Program-made: the position numbers and the translations under genes
The notes under the pieces: model-generated
What the model was told of the DNA's origin: nothing
Seen by the model: the letters and a program-made list of their open reading frames with translations, nothing else
Databases searched by the model: none
NCBI GenBank assembly: GCA_014873095.1
Contig: CP050848.1
Coordinates: 1,860,001 to 1,924,000 of the forward strand
Length of the DNA: 64,000 nucleotides
Direction of reading: 5' to 3'
Source: Planctomycetales bacterium ZRK34
GTDB lineage: Bacteria > Planctomycetota > Phycisphaerae > Phycisphaerales > Zrk34
Part shown: positions 36,385 to 44,691 of the stretch, piece after piece
Layout: each line of letters begins with the position of its first letter
Position numbering within the stretch: the stretch's first letter is position 1

Positions 36385-36431
36385 CCAACACCAAAGAACA
36401 TATTTAAGTTAAATATGTTCTTTGGTGTTGG
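36385..36431. repeat. Perfect palindrome, 23-bp arms (unit B)
   Basis: Arms 36385-36407 and 36409-36431 are exact reverse complements around a single base; the inner part (AAAGAACATATTTAA) equals that of unit A. The outer bases differ from unit A yet remain paired in this copy, which argues for selection on pairing. Confidence 0.95.
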
Positions 36432-36626
36432 TGTAAAGCGATTAGGTGTTGGCCCAATGTGATTTGGTGTTGATGCAATTTGAACATCAGGAAGATTTGG
36501 GGCGCAGTCTGTGGGCCGATCGTCTGCGACTGAACTGAAGCTGTCGCCCGCCCGGCAAGGCGTTTGGGCTACGGGTCTTGGGTCTTGGTCGGTTGTGGTC
36601 TGACGCTCGAGTATTTTTGAGGTGGG

Positions 36627-36684
36627 TATAATAGCCGCGAGCGGGAGCTTGCGGCCCGCGGGCTTCCGCCCGCGGCTATGAAAG
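36627..36684 (+). repeat. TATAAT box and REP-like hairpin upstream of the SGNH hydrolase gene
   Basis: TATAAT at 36627-36632 may be a -10 box, although no clear -35 is seen. It is followed by the hairpin CCGCGGGC, TTCC, GCCCGCGG (36656-36675) and the tail CTATGAAAG, the same family as 5032-5060. Confidence 0.6.
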
Positions 36685-36739
36685 TAGAAGCGGTCAACAA
36701 TTTTGCCAATGTTCTGACCCATCGACGGAGGCAATCACG

Positions 36740-37534
36740 ATGCGCGATCGGATGATGATCATCGGCCTGGTGCTGGTGTTGGCGGGATTCTCCGCGGCGG
36801 CCGAGAAGCAAAACGCCGAGCATCTGAAATCGGAGCTCGACGTCAGCGAGCAGGTGCCGCCGCCGGATGATCCCGATGCGTTTGTGATCCTCTACATCGG
36901 CGACAGCATCACGCGCCACGGGTTCAACGACGACACGATCAAGCGGCTGGGCTGGGACCACCTCGCCGGCATGGCGGCCACGGAAGAATCCAAAGACTAC
37001 GCCCACCTGTTTGCCGCGGAAGTTCAGAAGCTGCACCCCGATCGCAAGGCCATGCCTTACTTTCACAACAAGGGCGGCACCGGGGCTGTGGCGACGCGCT
37101 CGGCCACGCTCGGAGCCTACCGCTCACTGAAGCCCGACATCGTCGTGATCCAACTCGGCGAACACGAAAAGCAGGCGACCGGCCCCGACGCGCTGCGGGT
37201 CAACTTCGATGCCATGCTCAAAAAGCTGCAGGGTTGGCCCAAGCCGCCCGTCGTGCTCTGCGTCGGCGTGTGGAGCCCCGGCGGCGACCGCGAGCACATG
37301 ACCTACGTCGGCTGGACCCAACAGGTCGACACGATCATGGGCGAAGTCTGCGCCGAGCGGAAAGTGCCCTACGCCAGCATGGCCCCCCACGCCCTGAACC
37401 CCGCCAACCACGGCTGGGGCACGAGCCCCGGCGTCAGGTGGCACCCCAACAACGCCGGCATGCAAGCCTACGCCAATGAACTGACCCGCATGTACAAAGC
37501 TGTCATTACCCCGGCGGACAATTCGAAGCCGTGA
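36740..37534 (+). CDS. Secreted SGNH/GDSL-type hydrolase
   Basis: A 264-aa protein with a signal peptide (about 1-20) and a GDSL block I, ILYIGDSITRHG (Ser nucleophile about residue 55). Block II Gly is in NKGGTGAVATRS, block III appears as IQLGEHEK in place of GxND, and VRWHPNNAGM gives the catalytic His, with Trp where Asp often stands. ATG follows GACGGAGG. SGNH enzymes deacetylate or de-esterify polysaccharides, which suits the sugar-rich neighbourhood. Confidence 0.8.
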   Translation: MRDRMMIIGLVLVLAGFSAAAEKQNAEHLKSELDVSEQVPPPDDPDAFVILYIGDSITRHGFNDDTIKRLGWDHLAGMAATEESKDYAHLFAAEVQKLHPDRKAMPYFHNKGGTGAVATRSATLGAYRSLKPDIVVIQLGEHEKQATGPDALRVNFDAMLKKLQGWPKPPVVLCVGVWSPGGDREHMTYVGWTQQVDTIMGEVCAERKVPYASMAPHALNPANHGWGTSPGVRWHPNNAGMQAYANELTRMYKAVITPADNSKP

Positions 37535-38001
37535 GTCGACCGGTTTCTCTTTCCATGCAATCGCTGCGTGGCACTGGCGGCTTGTCCGTCAGTGTGGTGC
37601 GCACGGACGTGTCGCGGTTTTTTCAGAAACGTGAAAAGTCGCTTTTTTGGTGCGACGTGATGGTGCGCGCGGGCGGCGTGGCGGGCTGGAAATCGGGTGG
37701 CGCGCACAAGGGTGTCGCGACGTGCCACGCTGGTGCGCGCCGAACGGCAAAAAACGGGCGAAAAGTGCTTTAAACTGGCTGATTTTTGCCGCGCCGGTGC
37801 GCACCGGCGCGACGAGGCGACAGCGTTGTGCGCCAAGGCGGGGTCATACCCGCGATTGCGGGGGAAAAACCGGGGGCGGAACGCATGAATCGTGACTGTG
37901 TCGAATCGGTGGTTTTTGCGCGGCGGTGCGCATGGGGATACCAGACGCTTCGCCCCAAGGGGGCTCAGCGTCGGCGTGGGTTTTACTTCCTGGGGCGGGG
38001 G
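37535..38001. other. Gene-free region with several inverted repeats
   Basis: No supported gene. It contains a copy of the TGGCACTGGCGG repeat (37568-37587), a perfect 22-bp palindrome CGCGCCGGTGC / GCACCGGCGCG (37790-37811), a hairpin CCCGC-GATT-GCGGG (about 37849-37862), and an inverted copy of the 42-bp element at 37939-37977. The words GGTGCGC and GTGCGCAC recur many times. Confidence 0.7.
37939..37977 (-). repeat. Dispersed 42-bp element, inverted non-coding copy
   Basis: On the minus strand it reads ACGCCGACGCTGAGCC ... GGGGCGAAGCGTCTGGTA, matching the copies inside the anti-sigma genes at both ends. It lies just after the stop codon of the leftward epimerase-like gene. Confidence 0.85.
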
Positions 38002-38847
38002 TCAGAGGTTGTTGCGGATGACCTTGATGCCTTCTGTGAACACGTAGTCGGGGCTCGGGGAGAGATCACGCCAGACGCGGGTGGCGGCGGCGAGCTCGGG
38101 CAGGGCGCGGCCGAAGGCTTCGATGGTCATCCAACCGTCGTAGCCGGCTTTGACCAGGGCGCCGATGGCGGCGGCGAAGTCGATGTGGCCGCAACCGGGC
38201 GTGCCGCGGTCGTTTTCCGAGATGTGCACGTGATTGATCACGCCGATGTTCGGGGCGATGATGCCGATGGGGTCGGCCTCTTCGATGTTGGCATGGAAGG
38301 TGTCGTACATCGTGCCGAAGTTGGGGTGGTTGACGCGCTTCACATGCTCGGAGGCCTGGGCCATGGTCGTCACGTAGTAGCACTCGAAGCGGTTGAGATA
38401 TTCCATGGCGAGCTTGATGCCCTTGGGCTGGGCGTACTCGGCGATCTCGTGATGCACCTCAGCGCACCACTTCTTTTCATCGTCGGTCGGACCGTTGCCG
38501 GTGAACACACCCAGCGGTTGGTGGAACGGGCCCATGAGCACCTCGGCGCCGAGCGCTTCGCTGCAATCCACCGCCCATTTGAGGTGTTCAGTCGCGCCGG
38601 CGCGCGAAGCGGGATCGGGGCTCACGCACGAATGCTGCTCATCGGGCATGACCGTGGTGACGGTGCGGCCGAGGCCGAGGGCATCGAGATGCTTGCCCAT
38701 CGCGGCGTAGTGGTCGGGGTCGCCGGCGCCGCCGAAGATCGGCAATTCGACGCCGTCGTAACCGGCGGCCTTGATCTTCTCGATCGTCGGCAGCATGGAA
38801 TCGTCGACGAACCCGGTCCACAACAGCAGATTGAATCCGATCTTCAT
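38002..38847 (-). CDS. Sugar epimerase/isomerase, D-tagatose 3-epimerase-like TIM barrel
   Basis: A 281-aa cytoplasmic enzyme of the D-tagatose/D-psicose 3-epimerase type. The four metal ligands of the family can be seen in order: Glu in KLAMEYLNRFE, Asp and His in GTMYDTFHANIEE, His in INHVHISENDRG, and Glu in WMTIEAFGRAL. Length (about 290) is normal. It would interconvert ketohexoses, or their 3-keto derivatives, using Mn or Co. It lies upstream of an SGNH hydrolase on the same strand. Confidence 0.87.
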   Translation of the reverse strand: MKIGFNLLLWTGFVDDSMLPTIEKIKAAGYDGVELPIFGGAGDPDHYAAMGKHLDALGLGRTVTTVMPDEQHSCVSPDPASRAGATEHLKWAVDCSEALGAEVLMGPFHQPLGVFTGNGPTDDEKKWCAEVHHEIAEYAQPKGIKLAMEYLNRFECYYVTTMAQASEHVKRVNHPNFGTMYDTFHANIEEADPIGIIAPNIGVINHVHISENDRGTPGCGHIDFAAAIGALVKAGYDGWMTIEAFGRALPELAAATRVWRDLSPSPDYVFTEGIKVIRNNL

Positions 38848-38890
38848 AGGAGCCTCGCTTGGGAATGATGATGGCGTTACTTGCGGGAGA

Positions 38891-39586
38891 TCACTTCTTG
38901 GGCAGGTACTTTTCGATTTCGACCACGTTGGTTTCGGCCAGGGCCTTGTAGCCTTCGCTGGTGAAGTGGACGTTGGCCTTGCGCTGGGTGTCGGGGTGTT
39001 CCATGACGAAGGTGTACATGTCCTGCACGGGAACGTCGTACTTTTTCATGACGCGCAGGGCAGCCTGGTTGTACTTGACCGAATCACCGACGACGCGGCC
39101 GACGTTGCCGGGCGGGCAGGGCGTGGTGTTGCGCCAGATCAGCTTGGCGCCGGTCTTTTTCAGACGCTGCACGAGCTTGTCGAGATTTTTTTCATATTCG
39201 TCGATCGGCACCTGCTGGTGCGCGCCGGGCGCATCGACGCGCGTGAGCTTGTCTGAATCGGGCGCGATGTATTTGAGGTCGTGCAGGCCCCAGTTGAAGT
39301 GGATGACATCCCAGTGACCGTCGCCGAGCCACTCGTCGATGTGTTCGAGGCCGCGCGTGGTCGGTCCGCAGTTGGTGCGGGGGCGGTGGACGTTGGCCTT
39401 GCCGGCCAGCAGGTGGCGGGTCGGCAGGGTGTAGCCGATGGAGATCGAATCACCGATCAGCAGCACCCGCGGCAGGTTCGGATCATCCTTGATCGGGGAC
39501 ATGGGGTTTTCTTTTTTCGCGGCGGCGACCATGGTGGCGGCGGCGGCCAGCAGAACGATCGTGAACATCCATTGCGGGCGTGTCAT
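38891..39586 (-). CDS. Secreted SGNH/GDSL hydrolase
   Basis: A 231-aa exported enzyme (signal peptide about 1-23). Block I is RVLLIGDSISIGYTLP (Ser about 47), block III is FNWGLHDLKY in place of GxND, and the C-terminal VHFTSEGYKALAE supplies the His. It is 43 bases upstream of the epimerase gene on the same strand, so the two are probably co-transcribed. Likely substrate is an acylated or acetylated glycan; this is inferred from the family. Confidence 0.85.
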   Translation of the reverse strand: MTRPQWMFTIVLLAAAATMVAAAKKENPMSPIKDDPNLPRVLLIGDSISIGYTLPTRHLLAGKANVHRPRTNCGPTTRGLEHIDEWLGDGHWDVIHFNWGLHDLKYIAPDSDKLTRVDAPGAHQQVPIDEYEKNLDKLVQRLKKTGAKLIWRNTTPCPPGNVGRVVGDSVKYNQAALRVMKKYDVPVQDMYTFVMEHPDTQRKANVHFTSEGYKALAETNVVEIEKYLPKK

Positions 39587-39823
39587 CGGCGTCTCCAGAC
39601 AGGGAAACCGGGGTCGGGCGGATGGTCCGTGACTCAGATCGGACAGTGTACCCGTTCAACGCTGAATGTGCGATAGTGTTGCATTTTCAGCCTGAAAACA
39701 GCCAATGCAAGCCATGTTAAATTTGTGTACCATGCCCGTCCGCGACACGAGGCACGTCGCGGTGTGAGGCGCTCGGGCTGGACCCGGGCCACGACATCCA
39801 AGGCACTCAAAGAAGGACTCCTT

Positions 39824-41944
39824 ATGGGTCGCGTTACCTATTGGAGCGCCATCTGCGCGGTCGTTGTCGGTGGACTGATCGCGGCGGTGGCATTGGGTCA
39901 GACTGAATCCCCCGAGCCCGGCGTCGCCAACGCGCCGCAGGCCATCGCCGCGCCCGAAGTTGCCGCGCCGCCCGTGGCCGATGACGACGCCCGCCCCGTC
40001 GAGCTCGCCGAGTTGTACCAGCAGCGTCTGGACAAACTCGCGGCCGACGACATCACCGGGCAGTACAACCTCGGCATGTGGCTCGTGCGCCGCTACGACG
40101 ACCACAAGAAAAACATTGAAGCCCTCGAGCTGGCCAAGCAGCAGTTTGAGCACGTGTTGGAACTGTCGCCCAAACACGCCGACGCCAAAACGATGCTCGG
40201 CATCGTCAAGGGCCAGATCAAGGACGTCTCGAAAAAGCTTCACCCGGATTACTTCGCGATGGCGTTCAGCGTCGTCGGCGGGCTCGGCATCTTTCTGCTG
40301 GGCATGAAGAACATGTCCGAAGGCATGCAGGCGGTGGCGGGCAGTCGCCTGCGCCGCATGATCGGCATGGCGACCGACAACCGCATGCTGGGCGTGGCCA
40401 CCGGCACGGCCGTGACCTGCCTCGTGCAGTCGTCGTCGATCACCACCGTGCTCGTGGTCGGCTTCGTCAACAGCGGGCTGATGGTCCTGCACCAGGCGAT
40501 CGGCGTGATCATGGGCGCGAACATCGGCACCACGATCACCGGCTGGATCCTCGTGCTCGACATCGGCAAGTGGGGCCTGCCGATTCTCGGCGCCGCGGTG
40601 TTTATCTACCTGTTCACCCGCAAGGAACGACTGCGCTACCTCGCCGTCGCGGCCATGGGACTGGGCATGGTCTTCTTCGGGCTGGAGCTGATGAAAAACG
40701 GCTTCAAGCCCATGCGCTATGTGCCCGCCTTCGAGCAGGCCTTTTTGTGGTTCGATGCGCATACCTACTTCGGCGTGCTCAAGTGTGCCATGGTCGGCTG
40801 CATCCTCACGTTCATCGTGCAGAGCTCCTCGGCCACGCTCGGTGTGACCATCGGCCTGGCCAGCACCGGCGTGATCCCCTTCGAAACCGCCGCCGCCCTC
40901 GTGCTCGGTGAAAACATCGGCACCACCATCACCGCATGGCTCGCCTCAATCGGCACCACCACCGTCGCCAAACGAGCCGCCTACGCCCACGTCATGTTCA
41001 ACCTGCTCGGCGTGGCGTGGATCACCGCCGTCTTCCCGTGGTATATCCAGGGCGTCGACTGGTTCATCGCCAATGTCCAGCATCAGCTTCACCCGCTGAC
41101 CGCCCACCTGGCCGACTTCGGCGAAGACCCCAGCGATTTCGAGCAGATGGTCACCAGCGCCATCGCCGCCACGCACACCGGCTTCAACGTCATCAACATG
41201 CTGCTGTTCCTCCCGCTGGTGCGCATCTATGCGCGCTTCCTGGAATGGCTGATCCCCGGCAAGATCGTCAAGGAAACCCCACACCTGACCAGCCTCGACA
41301 TCCGCATGGTCGAGTCGCCCGTGATCGGCATCGAGCAGTCGCGCGGCGAGATCATGAAGATGTGCGAAGGGCTCGAAAAGATGCTCCGCTGGACCCGCGA
41401 AGTCTTCGACCAGGATCAACCCGATGAGGTCCTCGTCCAGAAGATCTTCCACCGCGAGCAGGTGCTCGACAACATGCAGCACGAGGTCATCGAATTCCTC
41501 ACCGACCTGATGACCGGCAACGTGCCCCACTCGATCACCGAGGAAGCCCGCTCCCAGCTTCGCATCGCCGACGAGCTCGAATCGGTCAGCGATTACGTGG
41601 CCACGATTCTCAAGGCTCACCTTCGCCTGCGCCAGGGCAATCTCCGCCTGACCGATACCGAGCGAGCCTACCGCAACGAGCTGCACGAGAAGTTCACCCA
41701 GTATCAGCAGATGATCGACGAAGCCGTGCGGCACAACCAGACCGATGTGCTGTCCAAGGCCAAGTCCAAGGGCGACGCCATCACGCACCGCTTCAAGGAG
41801 CTGCGCGATGCGCACCTGGTCCGCCTGACCGAAGAGAAGGTCGATCCGCTGGAGTCGATGTCGTACAACACGATGATCGGGTCATACCGCAAGATGAAGG
41901 ACCACGCCCTGAACATCGCCGAGGCCATCTGCGGCGAGAAGTAA
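39824..41944 (+). CDS. Na+/phosphate symporter (NptA/PNaS family) with PhoU-like tail and TPR-like N-terminus
   Basis: A 706-aa inner-membrane protein. ATG 39824 has AGAAGGA upstream. A signal-like first helix is followed by a Pro/Ala linker and a TPR-like stretch (about 95-125, FEHVLELSPKHADAKTMLG). Two inverted PNaS repeats then carry the paired QSSS signatures (CLVQSSSITTVLVVG about 198; FIVQSSSATLGVTIG about 330), GANIGTTITGW and GENIGTTITAW. A PhoU-like helical domain (about 510-706) closes it. It should import phosphate with sodium. The N-terminal extension is not usual for the family. Confidence 0.88.
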   Translation: MGRVTYWSAICAVVVGGLIAAVALGQTESPEPGVANAPQAIAAPEVAAPPVADDDARPVELAELYQQRLDKLAADDITGQYNLGMWLVRRYDDHKKNIEALELAKQQFEHVLELSPKHADAKTMLGIVKGQIKDVSKKLHPDYFAMAFSVVGGLGIFLLGMKNMSEGMQAVAGSRLRRMIGMATDNRMLGVATGTAVTCLVQSSSITTVLVVGFVNSGLMVLHQAIGVIMGANIGTTITGWILVLDIGKWGLPILGAAVFIYLFTRKERLRYLAVAAMGLGMVFFGLELMKNGFKPMRYVPAFEQAFLWFDAHTYFGVLKCAMVGCILTFIVQSSSATLGVTIGLASTGVIPFETAAALVLGENIGTTITAWLASIGTTTVAKRAAYAHVMFNLLGVAWITAVFPWYIQGVDWFIANVQHQLHPLTAHLADFGEDPSDFEQMVTSAIAATHTGFNVINMLLFLPLVRIYARFLEWLIPGKIVKETPHLTSLDIRMVESPVIGIEQSRGEIMKMCEGLEKMLRWTREVFDQDQPDEVLVQKIFHREQVLDNMQHEVIEFLTDLMTGNVPHSITEEARSQLRIADELESVSDYVATILKAHLRLRQGNLRLTDTERAYRNELHEKFTQYQQMIDEAVRHNQTDVLSKAKSKGDAITHRFKELRDAHLVRLTEEKVDPLESMSYNTMIGSYRKMKDHALNIAEAICGEK

Positions 41945-41951
41945 TAAGGCA

Positions 41952-42040
41952 TAACCGCAGAGCACGCAGAGGCCGCGGAGAAGGCGCAGAGCGGATCAGT
42001 GAGTTTTCAATTTATCCTTCTGCGCTCTCTGCGGTTAAAT
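41952..42040. repeat. Dispersed inverted repeat of the AACCGCAGAG type (second copy)
   Basis: Left AACCGCAGAGCACGCAGAG and right TTCTGCGCTCTCTGCGGTT, separated by an AT-rich centre (GTGAGTTTTCAATTTATCC), as at 15879-15958. It sits between convergent genes. Confidence 0.85.
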
Positions 42041-42044
42041 CCAA

Positions 42045-43022
42045 TCAAAGGTGGTCGTCGAGATAGCGCGGAATGCGGTGTTCGAGCCAGTAGGTGGCGC
42101 GCCATGGGCAGCGACCGGCGACGAAACCGACGTGGCCGCCGCCGGGGCTGACTTCGAGTTGTACGCCATCGGGCAGGTCGGCCGGTGACGGAATCGCCTC
42201 GGGGGTCATGAACGGATCATTGCGTGCGTGAAGGATCAGCGTCGGGCGATCGATGCGCGGAATGTATTGACCGCTGCTGCTGCGGGTGTAGTAATCATCG
42301 ACGCCGGCGAACCCGTGCAGCGGCGCGGTGATCGCATCGTCGAAAGCCCGGAAGGTGTTCAGCTCGGAAACCTGTTGCGATGTGATGGGTAGATCAACGG
42401 TCATGCGCTGCATCTTTGCACGCACCGAGGCATGCAGCCGCGTCAGTAGATGACGCTGGTAAATGCGCGAGATGCCGTGTTCCAAGCGCGTCGCCGCAGC
42501 GTTCAAATCGAACGGCACCGACACGGCAACCGCCGCAGTCAGCGGGTTGTCACCGCCGGTTTCACCGAGCCATTTCAGTAGCACGTTGCCGCCGAGTGAA
42601 TACCCGACCGCCGCGAGCTTCGAAGCGGGGTGTTTACGACGCAGGTGGTCGATGAACCAGGCCAGGTCCGCCGTGTCGCCGCTGTGATAACCGCGCGGCA
42701 GGCGGTTGGGCTCGCCGCTGCAGCCGCGAAAGTGCAGCACCCCGCCGCGCCAACCGTGGGCATCGATCGCTGCCAGCAACCCGCGCACGTAGCTGGACTG
42801 GATCGATCCTTCCAGCCCGTGCAGCAGAATCACGATCGGCTGATCGTCGTGCTGCTCGCCGACCCAGTCGACATCGACGAAATCACCGTCGGGTAAGTCA
42901 TATCGCTGGCGGCGGGTCGTCAGTTTCACCCGGCGAACCAGCGTCGGCCAGATCGTCTGCAGATGCCCGCCGGGCAACCACCACGCGGGGCGAAAGGCAT
43001 CATCATCCATGCGGCGCGTCAT
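42045..43022 (-). CDS. Alpha/beta hydrolase, YheT family
   Basis: A 325-aa protein. The family start GGHLQTIWPTL is clear, followed by the oxyanion motif LLHGLEGSIQSSYVRG, the nucleophile elbow VGYSLGGNVLLKWLGE (Ser), and the acid and His in ILHARNDPFMTPEAIP and VSPGGGHVGFVAG. YheT proteins are poorly understood esterase-like enzymes. The start is uncertain by four codons (ATG 43022 or 43010). The gene is divergent from the glycosidase gene at 43101. Confidence 0.87.
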   Translation of the reverse strand: MTRRMDDDAFRPAWWLPGGHLQTIWPTLVRRVKLTTRRQRYDLPDGDFVDVDWVGEQHDDQPIVILLHGLEGSIQSSYVRGLLAAIDAHGWRGGVLHFRGCSGEPNRLPRGYHSGDTADLAWFIDHLRRKHPASKLAAVGYSLGGNVLLKWLGETGGDNPLTAAVAVSVPFDLNAAATRLEHGISRIYQRHLLTRLHASVRAKMQRMTVDLPITSQQVSELNTFRAFDDAITAPLHGFAGVDDYYTRSSSGQYIPRIDRPTLILHARNDPFMTPEAIPSPADLPDGVQLEVSPGGGHVGFVAGRCPWRATYWLEHRIPRYLDDHL

Positions 43023-43100
43023 GGGCGGATTCTACCCGAGCGGCGAGCGATCGTGCATCACCCGATTGACATCACCGGCCGAAATCGACACGCTTTGATC

Positions 43101-44393
43101 ATGAAACAGATCACGATGACCGCCGTGTTGATGCTCCTGCTGACCGTGTACGCCCATGCGGACAAACCCCTGCTGCGTGACTTTCTCGGCATCAACGGCC
43201 ACACCGTGCAGTTCAAACCCGATCTGTATCGCCCGACGACCGAACTGGTCCGCGATTATCACGGCATGAACTGGGACGTCGGCGACGACACGAGCCGGGC
43301 GACGACCTTCCCCTTCGCTAATAACAGGGTGGACTGGCAATCACTGTACGGCTCGTGGCGGAAGGCGGGCTATCGCATCGACGCCTCGATCATGATTTCG
43401 AAGTACAAGCCGAACCAGTGGCGCGACCTGGCTAAAGACGCCGAGCGTTACGGCAAAGCCTTTGCGAAGTTTTTCGGGCCGTCGGGTCGCAACCTCGTGC
43501 AGGCGGCGGAGGTCGGCAACGAGCCCGGCGGGTATGACGATGCATCGTACCGCACGGTGTTCGAGCACATGGCCCGGGGCTTTCGGGCCGGCGACCCGAA
43601 GCTGAAGGTCGTCACCTGCGCGATGCATGATGAGCCCAGCGGCAAGTATCACAAGGCGCTGGACTGTGTGCGCGGCCTCGACAAGTTGTACGACGTGATC
43701 AACGTGCATGCCTACCCGCAGCTTGAGGGCTGGCCCACGTGGAAGCGGTCGTACCCGGAAGACGCGCGGCTGAAAGACTTCATGCCGCGCATCGAAAAGG
43801 TGATCGACTGGCGAAATCAACACGCGCCGGGCAAGGCGATCTGGCTCACGGAATTCGGGTATGACTCGACGACGAAGCCCTCGCCGGCGAAGGGAACCTT
43901 CGCCAAGTGGGTCGGCGTGACGGATGCCCAGCAGGCGCAGTGGCTGGTGCGATCGGTGCTGGTGTTCACCGCGATCGATCTGGACCGGGCGTACATTTAC
44001 TTTTTCAATGACGACGACAATCCGTCGGTCCATGCGGCGTCGGGCTTGACGCGCCATTACAAACCCAAGCCGAGTTTCCACGCGATCGCGCATCTTCAGA
44101 AGACGCTGGGGGATTATCGATTCGACCGCGTGGTGATACAGCAGGCTGATGCGGTCTACGCCTACCGGTATGTGCGGGCCGACGGCAGGTCGGCGGTGAT
44201 CGCAGCGTGGTCGCCGACGGGTAGCGATCGCGAAGCGCAAGCAACGATCGACCTCGGCGGGGCGAAGCTGATCCGAGCCGAACGCATGCCGCTGACCGAT
44301 GGCGCCGCGCCGAAGGTCGACGTGAAAGTTCACGCCGGGCGCGCGACGTTGACGCTGAGCGAGTCGCCGACTTATCTGATTCTCTCGCGGTAA
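43101..44393 (+). CDS. Secreted glycoside hydrolase of clan GH-A
   Basis: A 430-aa exported protein (signal peptide MKQITMTAVLMLLLTVYAHA). The TIM-barrel shows the clan GH-A residues: acid/base Glu in AAEVGNEPGG after the fourth strand and nucleophile Glu in AIWLTEFGYDS after the seventh. DVINVHAYPQ and DRAYIYFFNDDDN are also typical of GH39/GH5-like enzymes. A small beta domain ends the protein (about 350-430). The family number cannot be fixed by eye. It adds an extracellular glycosidase to the sugar-use set. Confidence 0.8.
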   Translation: MKQITMTAVLMLLLTVYAHADKPLLRDFLGINGHTVQFKPDLYRPTTELVRDYHGMNWDVGDDTSRATTFPFANNRVDWQSLYGSWRKAGYRIDASIMISKYKPNQWRDLAKDAERYGKAFAKFFGPSGRNLVQAAEVGNEPGGYDDASYRTVFEHMARGFRAGDPKLKVVTCAMHDEPSGKYHKALDCVRGLDKLYDVINVHAYPQLEGWPTWKRSYPEDARLKDFMPRIEKVIDWRNQHAPGKAIWLTEFGYDSTTKPSPAKGTFAKWVGVTDAQQAQWLVRSVLVFTAIDLDRAYIYFFNDDDNPSVHAASGLTRHYKPKPSFHAIAHLQKTLGDYRFDRVVIQQADAVYAYRYVRADGRSAVIAAWSPTGSDREAQATIDLGGAKLIRAERMPLTDGAAPKVDVKVHAGRATLTLSESPTYLILSR

Positions 44394-44691
44394 AGCGGGC
44401 CGGCGATCTGGTGCCAGAACGGATCATTTGAAGTCGCATGCGGCCGCGCTGGTACTACGCGCCGTTACAACCGTCATAACCCGTCCCGCTCGCCGCCTGC
44501 CACATCCTGCGGCAGACACACGATTAACAGCTTGATGAGCCGCCCCGCCCGCCCGTGGCATGGTGATTGCTCATTTTCGTGTTAGATCATCGCTGCAGGC
44601 AGCACAGCGATGGGTCTGCACGCGATCAGATTGTGGGATCCGATCGTGGTGTCGAGAGAGGCTGTCGGAATCAGATTAGAGGATCCAACCC
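44394..44691. other. Intergenic region upstream of a PEP-CTERM gene
   Basis: Nearly 300 bases without a gene. It should hold the promoter of the PEP-CTERM gene, but no strong -35/-10 pair is seen. The direct repeat GGATCC occurs at 44636 and 44682, the second within the ribosome-site region (AGAGGATCC). Confidence 0.55.

Larger units (their letters stand above)
35836..36562. repeat. Tandem duplication of a ~350-375-bp non-coding unit with iterons and palindromes
   Basis: Unit A starts near 35836 and unit B near 36211; both begin TGAGCCAC and read on to ATCTGATACCCG. Each contains, in order, 20-bp direct repeats, CGTAACTCACCGTTGAATA, a long perfect palindrome, and a nearly identical ~100-bp segment (36115-36211 and 36468-36562, ending GCCCGGCAAGGCGTT). 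The bases before unit A and after unit B look like the edges of further, decayed units. No ORF with family resemblance is present on either strand. Confidence 0.9.

Noticed and set aside
36059..36431. Rho-independent terminators at the long palindromes
   Set aside because: The stems are AT-rich at the top, have a one-base loop and no terminal T run, and there is no gene upstream that would need them within several hundred bases.
37531..37895. Short ORFs of 60-82 codons in the gap after the SGNH gene
   Set aside because: They overlap each other in several frames, lack ribosome sites, and follow the palindromic repeats of the gap.
42963..43100. N-terminal extension of the glycosidase
   Set aside because: It would overlap the divergent YheT-like gene and place 46 unlikely residues before a clear signal peptide.
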